A program made the position numbers and the translations under genes. DNA of 64,000 bases from assembly GCF_013266735.1 (NCBI RefSeq), contig NZ_JABSNU010000001.1, positions 496,001 through 560,000 of the forward strand, in the 5' to 3' direction. This document shows positions 26,075 to 35,480 of the stretch, piece after piece. Each line of letters opens with the position of its first letter. Within the stretch, counting starts at the first letter, position 1. The notes beneath the pieces are model-generated. The model was not told the DNA's origin. It did no database searches and saw only the letters and a program-made list of their open reading frames with translations. This DNA is from Pedobacter foliorum. GTDB lineage: Bacteria > Bacteroidota > Bacteroidia > Sphingobacteriales > Sphingobacteriaceae.

Positions 26075-26653
26075 ATGACAACAGAACAATTCTTTCAAAA
26101 GATCAGAACTTACACCGAACTGACCACAGCAGCGGAAAGCGCCTGGTTAAAACTACTCAGAGAAAAGACCTATCAAAAAGGCGATCACTTTATCACCATA
26201 GGACAAATCCCTAAAAAGGTTGCATTTGTGACAAAGGGACTATTTGCGCAACAGTACCTCAACGAAAGTGGCGAAACCATCATAAAATACTTTTTCCCGG
26301 AAGGCAGAATTGCCGGTTCAATTCCTGCAACACTAATGCAATCAGAAAGCCTATTTGACATCATAGCGTTCGAAGAAACAACTGTTCTTGAGTATAATTT
26401 TATCGAATTCAAAAAACTGGTCTCTAGCTATCGTGACATTGCTGATTTTTATATTTGTTACTTAGAACGGCACTGGGTTGTTGATAAAGAACCTTATGAA
26501 GTTTCGCTACGCAGCGATGTGGCGAAAATCCGTTATGCTGATTTCCTGCGGAAGTACCCCGATCTTGTGAAGCGGCTAAAGAAACATCAGATTGCAGCCT
26601 ATCTGGGCATTACCCCAACACAATTGAGCCGAATTTTTGGATATAGTAAATAA
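26075..26653 (+). CDS. Crp/Fnr-family regulator (passenger gene)
   Basis: ATG at 26075 (MTTEQFF). 192 residues: effector-binding beta-roll (KTYQKGDHFITIGQIPKKVAFVTKG) and a C-terminal winged helix (LKKHQIAAYLGITPTQLSRIF). Opposite in strand to the transfer genes and followed by a VOC gene, forming a two-gene insert. It probably controls that neighbour. Confidence 0.85.
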   Translation: MTTEQFFQKIRTYTELTTAAESAWLKLLREKTYQKGDHFITIGQIPKKVAFVTKGLFAQQYLNESGETIIKYFFPEGRIAGSIPATLMQSESLFDIIAFEETTVLEYNFIEFKKLVSSYRDIADFYICYLERHWVVDKEPYEVSLRSDVAKIRYADFLRKYPDLVKRLKKHQIAAYLGITPTQLSRIFGYSK

Positions 26654-26735
26654 ATTTGATTTCTCAACATTTGTAAAGGTTTTTCGTTTTTAGGGTCTTC
26701 ATCTTTGTATCATTAACCATGTAAATGCAAAGAAA

Positions 26736-27149
26736 ATGAAACAAGTATTTATCAATTTAGCCGTAAAAGACGTTGAAAGATCAATGCACTTTTACACCCA
26801 ACTTGGGTTTACGGTCAACCCACAGTTTTCAGACGATCAGGCGAAATGTATGATATGGTCTGAGGGAATTTTCCTGATGATCATGAGCCACGAAAAATTC
26901 GGGTCCTTTACCAGCAAACCGATTGCCGATACAAAAAGCAGCATCGCCGCATTGTTTGCCCTGTCCGTTGAAAGTGTAGACCAAATCAATGACACGGTAG
27001 AAAAAGGATTAAATGCCGGAGGTACAGAACCAATGCCGATGATGGACTATGGCTTTATGCAATTGCGAAAAATCGAAGACTATGACGGTCATACCTGGGA
27101 GGTGTTTTTTATGGATATGGCTAAAATACCCAATCAGGAATGCCCTTAA
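26736..27149 (+). CDS. VOC-family (glyoxalase/bleomycin-resistance-like) protein
   Basis: 137 residues with two beta-alpha-beta-beta-beta modules: FINLAVKDVERSMHFYTQLGFTVNP and LFALSVESVDQINDTVEKGLNAGG...GFMQLRKIEDYDGHTWEVFFM. Metal-ligand positions (the final Glu in WEVFF) are kept. These PhnB/VOC proteins are usually metal-dependent enzymes or binding proteins of unknown substrate. Cotranscribed with the preceding Crp/Fnr gene. Confidence 0.85.
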   Translation: MKQVFINLAVKDVERSMHFYTQLGFTVNPQFSDDQAKCMIWSEGIFLMIMSHEKFGSFTSKPIADTKSSIAALFALSVESVDQINDTVEKGLNAGGTEPMPMMDYGFMQLRKIEDYDGHTWEVFFMDMAKIPNQECP

Positions 27150-27164
27150 AGAAGGGCCAGGATT

Positions 27165-27197
27165 AACAAAAGGCGTTCAAAATAGACGCCTTTTGTT
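27165..27197 (+). terminator. Hairpin terminator after the VOC gene
   Basis: AACAAAAGGCGT (27165-27176) pairs with ACGCCTTTTGTT (27186-27197), 16 bp past the VOC stop codon. Confidence 0.75.
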
Positions 27198-27258
27198 ACA
27201 TTTGATTCATCCATTTATCAGGACTAAACATCACCTCTGGCAGAAATGCGATGCATTT

Positions 27259-28083
27259 TCAAAGGGTATCCGCGTCTAACAGCTCCTTGTATTTTATTTT
27301 CAAGGGAAGAACTCTTCCACTGATCTGCTTTTCACTGAGCTCAACCTTAAGCACTTTATGGCCTGGGAAGCTGAACTTTTTAAAGGCGAAGACATTGCGG
27401 TAGTTTTTATGGAAACTATGCTGAGTGTAAAGGATAAACTCCGGTTTGAGTTCAATAGACTGAACAGTGGAGGCTTTAGTCACCTTTTCATCCGCTACTT
27501 TGAAGCGGATTTCATCAGGATCATATTTTAGGTTGGTGTTGTTGGTATAGCTCAGGTCAATAAAGATGTAATCCCCAATGGCAGCAATGTGATTGATGTT
27601 GCCTTTAATACCAAACGCCGAGCTTTGTGCAATATTGGTTTCGGACTTTTTAAACAGCAAGCCGGTGGCGTAGGACTTGAGCTGATGCTGGCTAAAACCC
27701 TGGGATTGAATGTCCAGTGGTTTGGTATGCTCCGGCAGGATCTCCATTTGACTGGGGTACTCCTTATTAAGCGGATTGGGAATAGCAGTAACGCGGTATT
27801 GGGCAATGAAAGTTTCACCGGCTATGGTGATTATAGCATCAACTGAATCAGCTATCCCTTTGCTTTTAATGGAGTCAGCAACCAGCTTGATGCGCAACAC
27901 ATTATGGATGGGGATATCACCCACAATGGCCTTACTGGAGATGTCGACATATTGAATGGGCTCCGGGGATAGGAAATGAAAAGTTGCCGAACCAGGCAAG
28001 GTGATTAAGGGTAGCTTTTGGGCGTAAGTAGACAGGGCTGTGAAAATGAATACAGCCATGCAGCAAATGCAGTTTTTTATCAT
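27259..28083 (-). CDS. traN: Conjugative transfer protein TraN
   Basis: 274 residues with signal peptide (ends YAQ). DUF4138/TraN features: SKAIVGDIPIHNVLRIKLV, QYRVTAIPNP and GDYIFIDLSYTNNTNLKYDPDEIRFKV. TraN is a VirB9-like outer-membrane component of the CTnDOT-type transfer channel. 28 bp downstream of traM in the tra order K-L-M-N. Confidence 0.88.
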   Translation of the reverse strand: MIKNCICCMAVFIFTALSTYAQKLPLITLPGSATFHFLSPEPIQYVDISSKAIVGDIPIHNVLRIKLVADSIKSKGIADSVDAIITIAGETFIAQYRVTAIPNPLNKEYPSQMEILPEHTKPLDIQSQGFSQHQLKSYATGLLFKKSETNIAQSSAFGIKGNINHIAAIGDYIFIDLSYTNNTNLKYDPDEIRFKVADEKVTKASTVQSIELKPEFILYTQHSFHKNYRNVFAFKKFSFPGHKVLKVELSEKQISGRVLPLKIKYKELLDADTL

Positions 28084-28111
28084 AATGAAATCTTAGTATC
28101 AGTTTGTTTTT

Positions 28112-29326
28112 TTAATAGTTTTTTTGAGCATGCTGAAGGGCTTCAGGGTCGATCAGGTAGATATACGAGTTGTACTTGATTTTGGCTTTATTTTTACGGA
28201 TCAGGTTTGCAATGGCAGAAGAAGTACTCTGAAAGACCTTATCAATACTGCTCATCAGGAATTGATTGGCACCCGTACTGTTACCCTGCAGATTTACCCC
28301 CTGCATGGAATTGCCCCCAAGATCCTTGGTAAACTCACGAAATGCAGACTCAGGAACATAGAGCCCTGGTAAACCATCGGTATCATACAGCTCAAGCTTT
28401 ACCGGTAATATTTTACCGGATAAAAATATCGACTGAACCCTCAGCGTTACCCGCTGATCTCCAAAACCAGAGACCAGGGCAAAGAGGTAAGTCCCTTTCT
28501 GAACCAGCGTCTGTCCAACCCAGATGTCTTCCAGCAAGCGAAGCCGAATCCTTGAACCGGAATAACCCGTTACATTTTCATCAATAATTGCAGTAATGAA
28601 TTCTTCCTTTTTTCCAGGCAACATCGTATTGAATACAGAGCTGGAATTCAAACCCTTATGTATCTCAAGTTTAACTTGCTGTTTACCATGCTCAGCTGCT
28701 TTCTCTTCCGCCAAAAGTCGCTGTTGCTGAGCCTTGTACTCAGGATCAGAGGCTTTGTTGACGCTGTCCACATAAGCCATTTGCGCTTTAAACAAGTCCA
28801 TAGGATCTTTCTCTTTTGCAGGAACCTGCGTAGTAGGATGAACCGGAGGGCTATCGTATGGAGGAACATAGGGAGCAGCATTCCCGGAACCATTTTGAAT
28901 ACCGGCCAATGCTTTTGCTAGGTCCTGATCCTGCTGCGCCAAGCGGCTTAATCGCTGCTGCCCCGGCGTGATACCATTGAGCGGAGGGAAGGAAGGAGGA
29001 AGGCTACCTGCAAAACCCTGCCTGACCAGGTGATCGATGGAGTCCAGATGGGCATTGTCATCAATAGGGTTTACAGCCGTGTTGCCATCAGCCTGTTTGT
29101 ACTGCTGGTTGAACGCTTCGAGCTTGTCGTCAAATGCACTTTTCTGAACCGCCGTTGACGCCGTTCCGATCTGATCCTGGATACCAGGTTTATCTTTAGT
29201 TTCAGGAACACGATCAGCAGTGTTTAGTTTGTACACGTAGAATCCCAGGCAAATAAAGGGCAGCAAAATAATGGGGATAATGTACCTGGGCTGATTGAAA
29301 TTAATGCGGTTGAGTAGATTTTTCAT
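28112..29326 (-). CDS. traM: Conjugative transfer protein TraM
   Basis: ATG at 29326 (MKNLLNRINFNQPRYIIPII). 404 residues: one N-terminal transmembrane helix, a Pro/Gln-rich linker, and the conserved C-terminal TraM domain (FITAIIDENVTGYSGSRIRLRLLEDIWVGQTLVQKGTYLFALVSGFGDQRV). VirB10-like scaffold spanning the envelope. Overlaps the upstream gene's end. Confidence 0.9.
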   Translation of the reverse strand: MKNLLNRINFNQPRYIIPIILLPFICLGFYVYKLNTADRVPETKDKPGIQDQIGTASTAVQKSAFDDKLEAFNQQYKQADGNTAVNPIDDNAHLDSIDHLVRQGFAGSLPPSFPPLNGITPGQQRLSRLAQQDQDLAKALAGIQNGSGNAAPYVPPYDSPPVHPTTQVPAKEKDPMDLFKAQMAYVDSVNKASDPEYKAQQQRLLAEEKAAEHGKQQVKLEIHKGLNSSSVFNTMLPGKKEEFITAIIDENVTGYSGSRIRLRLLEDIWVGQTLVQKGTYLFALVSGFGDQRVTLRVQSIFLSGKILPVKLELYDTDGLPGLYVPESAFREFTKDLGGNSMQGVNLQGNSTGANQFLMSSIDKVFQSTSSAIANLIRKNKAKIKYNSYIYLIDPEALQHAQKNY

Positions 29327-29735
29327 GTGGGATGGATAACTGATGTAAGCGGTCAATTGCTTTCCCTAAGTACAGGCTGTCGGCCTTAGTCAGGGTATCT
29401 TTTGCGATTAAGGTTTCGATTTGCGCTTTTAACTGGATGCTTTCTTTAAGGGCGGTCCCTGTTTCAAGTATCCTACCGAATCCATCGCTGACCGGGCTGA
29501 CCGTTACATTCGCGGATACACCCGGCTTTTGCTCCCGATGGCGCAAGATGGTAAAGGAAAGTACCATAGATGCAGCTAAAAACAGCAGCATCAGGGTATA
29601 CACCAGATTGGGGTTCCTATTCAAAAAGCCGGTAATGGAAAAAGCGATCCTGTCGAGGTAGACTGCAAATTCTTTTTGGAGCTCACTAAAGAGCGTGTCT
29701 TTCGGGTCTCTGTTAGAGTGGATTTTTCTGAACAT
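29301..29735 (-). CDS. Small inner-membrane protein in traL position
   Basis: 144 residues with one transmembrane helix (45-63) and a helical C-terminal half. Between traK and traM with overlaps at both ends (23 and 26 bp), so tightly coupled. In CTnDOT this position holds traL; sequence similarity to it cannot be judged by eye. Confidence 0.65.
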   Translation of the reverse strand: MFRKIHSNRDPKDTLFSELQKEFAVYLDRIAFSITGFLNRNPNLVYTLMLLFLAASMVLSFTILRHREQKPGVSANVTVSPVSDGFGRILETGTALKESIQLKAQIETLIAKDTLTKADSLYLGKAIDRLHQLSIPHEKSTQPH

Positions 29736-30327
29736 TTTCGAGGTCTTTGTTTTCTATTGTTTTCCAACCCGTGATCAGCAGGCCATGGGGATTGTTGTCA
29801 CTACGAGGGATGTCTTTGAGAAAACCTTCGGTAATCAGCGAACGGAGTAATGTGGCACTCCTGCGGTCTATTCTAATTTTACCATAATACCTGAAATACC
29901 GGCGCGGAACATCCAGGGCTATAGAATCCGTTTCCAAAGTAAGTACCGAGCTCGAAGATAAAATGGAATTGAAATAACCCCGTTCTTTTAAATTATTCAA
30001 TTGATTGATCCCGGATTCATCAATCAGGTACATGGCCTTTTTCATCTGATACTGGATGTACTGGTCATCCGGAGTGAGCGAAAAGAAAAAAGAATGGAAC
30101 AAATCAATATGTGCACGGTATTCCGCAGGCCGGTTGAGCTGCATGTCCGTTTGCCTTGCCAGTATGGGGACACTGTGATCAAGGATATAAATGCTTTGCC
30201 TTGCACTGACAACCTGCTTATAGGCAGAGATTAAGGCAAAAGCAGCAATTAAAATGGAAACCAGTAAGCTCCCGATAGCGACCAGGGAAGCCAGACGGAT
30301 TTTGCTTTCGATACTTTTAATCAACAT
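29713..30327 (-). CDS. traK: Conjugative transfer protein TraK
   Basis: 204 residues: N-terminal transmembrane helix (~12-33), then a periplasmic domain (SIYILDHSVPILARQTDMQLNRPAEYRAHIDLFHSFFFSLTPDDQYI, RRYFRYYGKIRIDRRSATLLRSLITEG), diagnostic of TraK, the VirB8-like component of CTnDOT-type channels. Confidence 0.9.
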   Translation of the reverse strand: MLIKSIESKIRLASLVAIGSLLVSILIAAFALISAYKQVVSARQSIYILDHSVPILARQTDMQLNRPAEYRAHIDLFHSFFFSLTPDDQYIQYQMKKAMYLIDESGINQLNNLKERGYFNSILSSSSVLTLETDSIALDVPRRYFRYYGKIRIDRRSATLLRSLITEGFLKDIPRSDNNPHGLLITGWKTIENKDLENVQKNPL

Positions 30328-30359
30328 AAAATAAAGTGTAGAAGGTGAGGGAGAAGTGT

Positions 30360-31514
30360 TTACAGCAATTTACCACCGACTTTCTTGCTGAAAGCAAGAA
30401 CAGTCGTGGAGCCGCGGCCAAAGCTGGAAGCTGCTGAGCTGATGCCTGAAGTGGAGATGATCCAGGTAGAGATACTGGGAACAGTGAACATACAAATGGC
30501 ACCTATGAGAAACACGATGATGACTGTACCAAAGGACAGGATTCCATTACCGGTAAAGATGGCCATTTTAGCCAGCGCAGCATCAGTACCATCCGGACCG
30601 AGCAGCTCCTTGTATTTACTGATTTCAGAGCTCATCGCGTATTTCTGCATCAAGGCCATCAGGTACATGATCAGATAGGCGATACCGGTATACAGGTTTA
30701 CCGAAATGAACCTGGCTACCCAGGTACTGAAACTATCACGGAAAGCAGGCAAGATACTGGCAGCAACAGCAAAAGGACCCAAGATGATCAGGATACTGGA
30801 ATAGATGATCTGAAGAAGGAAAACCACATAGACCGCAATACGCAGGATCCAGATGCCAATAAGTTCCAGCAATTGAGTGAGCAGTAACTGTATCCCGATG
30901 CTCATGCGGTTCTTGAGTTCGATCAACGGAGTCACCACAGTTGAGATGCCCTCCTTAACCGTACTGGTGACCGAATCCCAGGCCTGCTCATACCAGGTAT
31001 TGGATTCCTTTTCAGCAACCTCAGTCTGAGCCTGAAAGGCGTATAGGGCATTGGCTACCTTGTACATGTAATCCGCACGCGCAAACCGGAGGTTATTGAC
31101 GTTGTTTTGCTCAGTCTTGAACATCTCCTCAGTCTTTATCGCCACCAGATCAGTTGGGAAAGCCACCATTTTCACAAAAGCACCCCACCAGAGAATGACC
31201 ATGGCGAGGCCAAAGGGACGCAGCAGGGGCATCACCTCCAGTTTTTTATCGCCAGCCATCAGCTCATAGCTTTTGATGGCAAAGAAAATGATCATAAAGA
31301 TCGCAGACAATGCTTTCGCATCCGTGATGAACAGGTCAAAATGCGTCCAGATGGAATCTTTTAAACCTTTTAAGAAGGTCATCATCCCTTCGTCGTAAAC
31401 ACCATTGCCCTGCAGGAATTCAAGGGATTTTTTGTAATCAGGGCCTGAGGTTTGCGCATGGGCCATACCAAGCCCGACGAGCAGCAGAAATACGGTCAGT
31501 TTTAGTTTATTCAT
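30360..31514 (-). CDS. traJ: Conjugative transfer protein TraJ
   Basis: ATG at 31514 (MNKLKLTVFLLLVGLGMAHAQ). 384 residues with a signal peptide and about six to seven transmembrane segments (LSAIFMIIFFAIKSYELM, LRPFGLAMVILWWGAFVKMVAFP, the long 245-300 hydrophobic block, and the C-terminal ones). VirB6-like inner-membrane pore component. 32 bp upstream of traK. Confidence 0.9.
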   Translation of the reverse strand: MNKLKLTVFLLLVGLGMAHAQTSGPDYKKSLEFLQGNGVYDEGMMTFLKGLKDSIWTHFDLFITDAKALSAIFMIIFFAIKSYELMAGDKKLEVMPLLRPFGLAMVILWWGAFVKMVAFPTDLVAIKTEEMFKTEQNNVNNLRFARADYMYKVANALYAFQAQTEVAEKESNTWYEQAWDSVTSTVKEGISTVVTPLIELKNRMSIGIQLLLTQLLELIGIWILRIAVYVVFLLQIIYSSILIILGPFAVAASILPAFRDSFSTWVARFISVNLYTGIAYLIMYLMALMQKYAMSSEISKYKELLGPDGTDAALAKMAIFTGNGILSFGTVIIVFLIGAICMFTVPSISTWIISTSGISSAASSFGRGSTTVLAFSKKVGGKLL

Positions 31515-31665
31515 AAGTCTGGATAAATTGGATTTGCCCTGAAAAATATGGGCATAAAAAAACCGGATCATTGTCCCGGTCAAAAAATATAGCTATGGTT
31601 TTCTATTAGAGGTGCTTTTCAGCAAAGCCCTCCAAAGAGCTGGAATGTGATCATAAAGAAGAAAA

Positions 31666-32454
31666 CTAATACTTACGCGTTCTTAAAACTTCTTTGGCAA
31701 TCTCCACATCCGAACCGGGTGTCCAGGAATCAATACTGACCTGACCCGATTTCATTTTCTGCTGCTGAGCACTTAACTTCAGGTTCCTTTGGGCATTAGC
31801 AGTTCTGGTTGCCCAGGTTGCTTCCAATTGCCGGTATTCCTGCAATAGGCGATGGTAGGCAAGGATCCTAGATCCGCGATCCATATTGGCCGTTCTCGCC
31901 CCGTTTACACGTTCTTTCAGCAGTTCTATTTGATCCACATACCAACCGTACAAACCTTCAGCAATCACCTTGCTGCGTACAGCAGCAGGTAAGGCTGAAA
32001 GGACAGTAGCAGGATCAGATTCCAGTACAGCGCGGAGCTCCTTACTGTAGTATAAAATCCAAAGCGGATCGGCAGCAGAAACCAAACCACTAAAACCAGC
32101 GATTTCCAGAAGCGCTGTATTTCTCAGGGTATCCGCTTCCAGTTTATAACTGTTGCTGGTCGTATTCATCAAACCAGTTAAACCCAGACGCTGTGTCTGT
32201 GGCCCCCAGGCACTCAATGGCCTGCGATCAGTTTTGGGATAGTTCGGATGTAATCCCCAGGTCAGCCAGTAGTAAGGATTGATGCCCAACCAACCAGATC
32301 CCGGTTCAAATTTACCGCGGTCCCATTGTTTGAACACCATACGTTCCTGTTGGTAGCGCATGGCCTTGTCTTCAATAGCAAGCTGCGCATAGACCGACTG
32401 AGTAATGCCGGCTATGATCAATAGCACAATTGTCTTTTTTTGTTTTGAATTCAT
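31666..32454 (-). CDS. Periplasmic conjugation-locus protein (unassigned)
   Basis: 262 residues with signal peptide (1-23, SVYAQ). Contains WGLHPNYPKTDRRPLSAWGPQTQRLGLTG and a helical second half. This gene commonly precedes traJ in Pedobacter-type elements, so a role in the transfer channel is likely; position suggests the TraI place but homology is not established. It is divergent from the inserted Xre antitoxin gene. Confidence 0.6.
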   Translation of the reverse strand: MNSKQKKTIVLLIIAGITQSVYAQLAIEDKAMRYQQERMVFKQWDRGKFEPGSGWLGINPYYWLTWGLHPNYPKTDRRPLSAWGPQTQRLGLTGLMNTTSNSYKLEADTLRNTALLEIAGFSGLVSAADPLWILYYSKELRAVLESDPATVLSALPAAVRSKVIAEGLYGWYVDQIELLKERVNGARTANMDRGSRILAYHRLLQEYRQLEATWATRTANAQRNLKLSAQQQKMKSGQVSIDSWTPGSDVEIAKEVLRTRKY

Positions 32455-32525
32455 AGTAAATAATTAGAATGAAATAGCATTGATGAAGTAAATTGTTTTA
32501 TTTATTTTTAGTGAAAAACCTGATC

Positions 32526-32987
32526 ATGGTAAGTAAACTAGTGTCAGACAAACCGCCTGGCGAAAACAAAAAGGTAGCACAGCAATCCAGCAAACAAGGA
32601 GATTGGATACAGCGGTCATGGACGAACTTTGATAAGATCGCATCGGTAAGAACCGGCATCAGTAAAGACAGTCTGGTTTCCTTCAAACAAGCTATTGATA
32701 TTGACTATGATCAGTTGTCCTTTGTACTGGGAACCACTAAAAACACTTTGCATAAAAAACAGGGACCGGAAACTTTTGGACCCTCAATCAGTGAGAAATT
32801 GATCGCCTTAATGGATGTCTACCGTTTCGGATATCAGGTTTTTACTGACCATGAAAAATTCAATAAATGGGTTCAGACCGCTAACCGGGCATTGGGCAAC
32901 CGCATTCCATTAGCCATTATGGACACCATCTTTGGGATTGACGAAGTCAACAGCATCATTGGCAGAATTCAACACGGAGTTTTATAA
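32526..32987 (+). CDS. ParS/MbcA/Xre-type antitoxin without visible toxin
   Basis: ATG at 32526 (GTG 32511 is an alternative). ~153 residues: an Xre-like helical region (FKQAIDIDYDQLSFVLGTTKNTLHKKQG) and a C-terminal ParS/DUF2384 toxin-binding domain (ALMDVYRFGYQVFTDHEKFNKWVQTANRALGNRIPLAIMDTIFGIDEVNSIIGRIQHGVL). Its normal partner is a RES-domain toxin immediately downstream; here an IPT/TIG gene follows on the other strand, so the antitoxin is an orphan. Confidence 0.85.
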   Translation: MVSKLVSDKPPGENKKVAQQSSKQGDWIQRSWTNFDKIASVRTGISKDSLVSFKQAIDIDYDQLSFVLGTTKNTLHKKQGPETFGPSISEKLIALMDVYRFGYQVFTDHEKFNKWVQTANRALGNRIPLAIMDTIFGIDEVNSIIGRIQHGVL

Positions 32988-33022
32988 AAACCCAATTGCC
33001 AACAACGCATTAACCAGGAGAT

Positions 33023-34741
33023 TTAATTGATCACGGTAAAACTGGACGCGCTTACCGCAGTCTGACTATTGATCATTACCTTTAATTTATTGGTCCCTGA
33101 ACCAATGATACGAGGGACGGTAAACTTGATCGTATTTTCATTGACTTCGTCAGCAGGGGCATAACCGGTTCCAAGGTCGATACTGACACCAAAATCAGAC
33201 CTGAAGTTAGCGCCCTTAATGGTGACCTGTGTACCCGGACCTCCTGAGGATGGAGAGAAGGAAGTAATCAATGGCCCCTTCACCACAAATACTCCCGGCA
33301 CAGGGATTTTCTGACCCCCGACCATTTCCACGAGGGCTTTCAGTTCCGTTCCGTGGTCAGCCAGTGGAGCTGCAACAAGCACATCTGTATTGGAGACGGC
33401 CGTACCCTTAATTCTTTGATCCCCGAAATGGACAAAATACTCCTGAAACCTGTTGAAGGTCCCCTTAATGGTAAGCTCAGTTAAAGGAAAGCCCGTAGCC
33501 GGTGAAAGTGAAAACATCTGGTAAGGCTTAACCGTCAGCTGCTGGGGCATGGTAATGGTAAAAGGACCACTGATAAAAGACACCGGATAGGTTCCTGGTT
33601 CCAGATGCGGGGGAATGGAAGCAGTCACATCCCCATTATAAAGAGCCGCAGATGCTGTTGCATTACCCACTTTCATCGTAGCATAGTGAAATGGCGTTGC
33701 TAAAGGAAAGTTTGTCCCCTTAAAGGTAATCAGTTCAAAGGCCAGTGCTGAAGTCGGGGTCATGGATGTAATCACAGGTGGGGTATATGTGAATTCACCC
33801 GGAAGCTCAACTTCAACCCCGTTTATTTTTGCAGCAACTTTCACTTTAACCAGATTTGATTCCAGTGCAGTGGCCGTAAACTCCTGATAGGCGAAAGTAT
33901 AAGTCTTAACACCCCCAACCAAGATCTCAATTCCATCCGAAGAACTGAAACCAGCCGGCAGATTCTCTCCTGTAAAGTGAAGAACAGTATTGGTCGGCCC
34001 GGACTTGGGACTGAAATCCTTAAAAGTAGCCAGGATCGTAAAGTCACCTTGAGCAGGAGTCAGCTGCCCGTCGGTGTTGATGTCAATACCTACGCCTTCA
34101 CCGTGTCTGACAGGAAGTCCTGGAGGGACTTCAACCACAATCTTTTTATCCGTAGCGGAGATAATTTTTGCTTCGATCTGGTTGAAACGCACCTTGAGCA
34201 GCTTCGTCGCAGAGGCGAAAAAATCTCCATCCAGGGTGATCCGGTCACCGATCTTTCCCTGTCTTGGGCTGATACCCCTGGAAACCAGATAGGGCATGGC
34301 GACACGCAGCCGCTCTCCATACACCGTTCCAAATTCATTGGTAAAATAAGCTTTTGCATACAAATATCCCCGGTCATTGACGCCAAATCCAGGATTCAGG
34401 CCCTCAATTTCTGCCGTAAACTCACCCGCCTGAGCAGCACTTCCAAGAGAAATGGTCTTCATCGTCGGCCCATCAAAATAACCCCTGACATCATAGAGGA
34501 AACCATAATCAAGAATTTTGATTCTACCCTTGCTGCTCAGGTTCCCTTTTAAGGTAACCCTGGTCGGGGTAATCGGCACAATGGCAGTGGTAGTCACCTG
34601 CGGAAGGTTGTCCTCCTCCAGGGATTTGTCTTTTTTACAAGCAGAAAATAGCAGTACAAGGCTGACTGAAAATAAAATGGAGTATTTCAAAAAAGCATTC
34701 CAGACGAAAGGAGTAGCCTTCGGACGAATTGAATTGAACAT
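33023..34741 (-). CDS. IPT/TIG-repeat lipoprotein
   Basis: 572 residues: N-terminal hydrophobic stretch with lipobox LFSAC (lipidated Cys35), then about four to five IPT/TIG immunoglobulin-like repeats, each with the phrase P-x-x-G-x-x-x-T-x-x-G-x-x-F (SPRQGKIGDRITLDGDFF, SPKSGPTNTVLHFTGENL, SPSSGGPGTQVTIKGANF). Surface lipoprotein of Bacteroidota type, perhaps glycan binding. A passenger gene among transfer genes. Confidence 0.85.
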   Translation of the reverse strand: MFNSIRPKATPFVWNAFLKYSILFSVSLVLLFSACKKDKSLEEDNLPQVTTTAIVPITPTRVTLKGNLSSKGRIKILDYGFLYDVRGYFDGPTMKTISLGSAAQAGEFTAEIEGLNPGFGVNDRGYLYAKAYFTNEFGTVYGERLRVAMPYLVSRGISPRQGKIGDRITLDGDFFASATKLLKVRFNQIEAKIISATDKKIVVEVPPGLPVRHGEGVGIDINTDGQLTPAQGDFTILATFKDFSPKSGPTNTVLHFTGENLPAGFSSSDGIEILVGGVKTYTFAYQEFTATALESNLVKVKVAAKINGVEVELPGEFTYTPPVITSMTPTSALAFELITFKGTNFPLATPFHYATMKVGNATASAALYNGDVTASIPPHLEPGTYPVSFISGPFTITMPQQLTVKPYQMFSLSPATGFPLTELTIKGTFNRFQEYFVHFGDQRIKGTAVSNTDVLVAAPLADHGTELKALVEMVGGQKIPVPGVFVVKGPLITSFSPSSGGPGTQVTIKGANFRSDFGVSIDLGTGYAPADEVNENTIKFTVPRIIGSGTNKLKVMINSQTAVSASSFTVIN

Positions 34742-34799
34742 GTGGAGAATGGCGTAACTTAAACAGACCCAAATATAAGTAATTCAGGAAATTATTTTA

Positions 34800-35480
34800 C
34801 TACTTCAGGTATTTGGAGTCCCTGATAATCGACTCAACCAGTTGCCGGTCCTGAGCAATAAAGTTTTCAAAGGGACTAACAGAACGAAGGATTCCCCGTT
34901 CCCTTGCCCAGTACATGGCCTTCCATGCCCCATAAGCCAGGGAAACCAGTAGCTGCAACTCCTGAGTGATTTTACGCAAAAGCTGATCCCGACTATTGTA
35001 ATCAGCCAGTACATTGCTGCCTTCTTTAAGCACAAAACCGGATACTTCAGTAAGCAGGCGAACCGACCGGGCTTTCATCTGGTTCGTGAAATCTTCCGCA
35101 AACAACAACAGGTAAGGTTCTGATCTCCCCATTTGGACCATTTGATTGCTGTAGTTAATCAGGTCAGCTACCGTATTTCCCAGCTGCAAAACAGCCCGTC
35201 CGTTTTTTAAAGCAGAATTTACGTTAGACAAGCCATCATAAATAATCGCCTGAGCAGTCAGCACGGTACCCACATTGAGATTTATGGTCTGAAGATTCTG
35301 ATCGATCTTCTCCAGGTACTGATTGTGGTTGAGCTCTGCGGCCTGCCTAACCAGGGCGTTTTCGTTGACTGTTTGAAAGTGTTTTCTGTCAAAGACCACA
35401 CGCTGGGCGTCTGCCTCGGTCATGAGTCCTGCAGCGATCAGCAGAGTGACCAGAGATCTGGAAGCGTTCCTGCACATCAT
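34800..35480 (-). CDS. Periplasmic helical conjugation-locus protein, paralog 3
   Basis: 226 residues with signal peptide (to ~25, ADA). Almost all helical; shares with its two neighbours the pattern P-Y/V-L-L-L-F/A-E, LLxxIxxELQxLxxLAYG and the ending ...RSVSPFENFIAQDRQLVESIIRDSKYLK. The start overlaps the paralog upstream by 4 bp. Likely a channel or pilus-associated periplasmic protein; function unproven. Confidence 0.6.
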   Translation of the reverse strand: MMCRNASRSLVTLLIAAGLMTEADAQRVVFDRKHFQTVNENALVRQAAELNHNQYLEKIDQNLQTINLNVGTVLTAQAIIYDGLSNVNSALKNGRAVLQLGNTVADLINYSNQMVQMGRSEPYLLLFAEDFTNQMKARSVRLLTEVSGFVLKEGSNVLADYNSRDQLLRKITQELQLLVSLAYGAWKAMYWARERGILRSVSPFENFIAQDRQLVESIIRDSKYLK

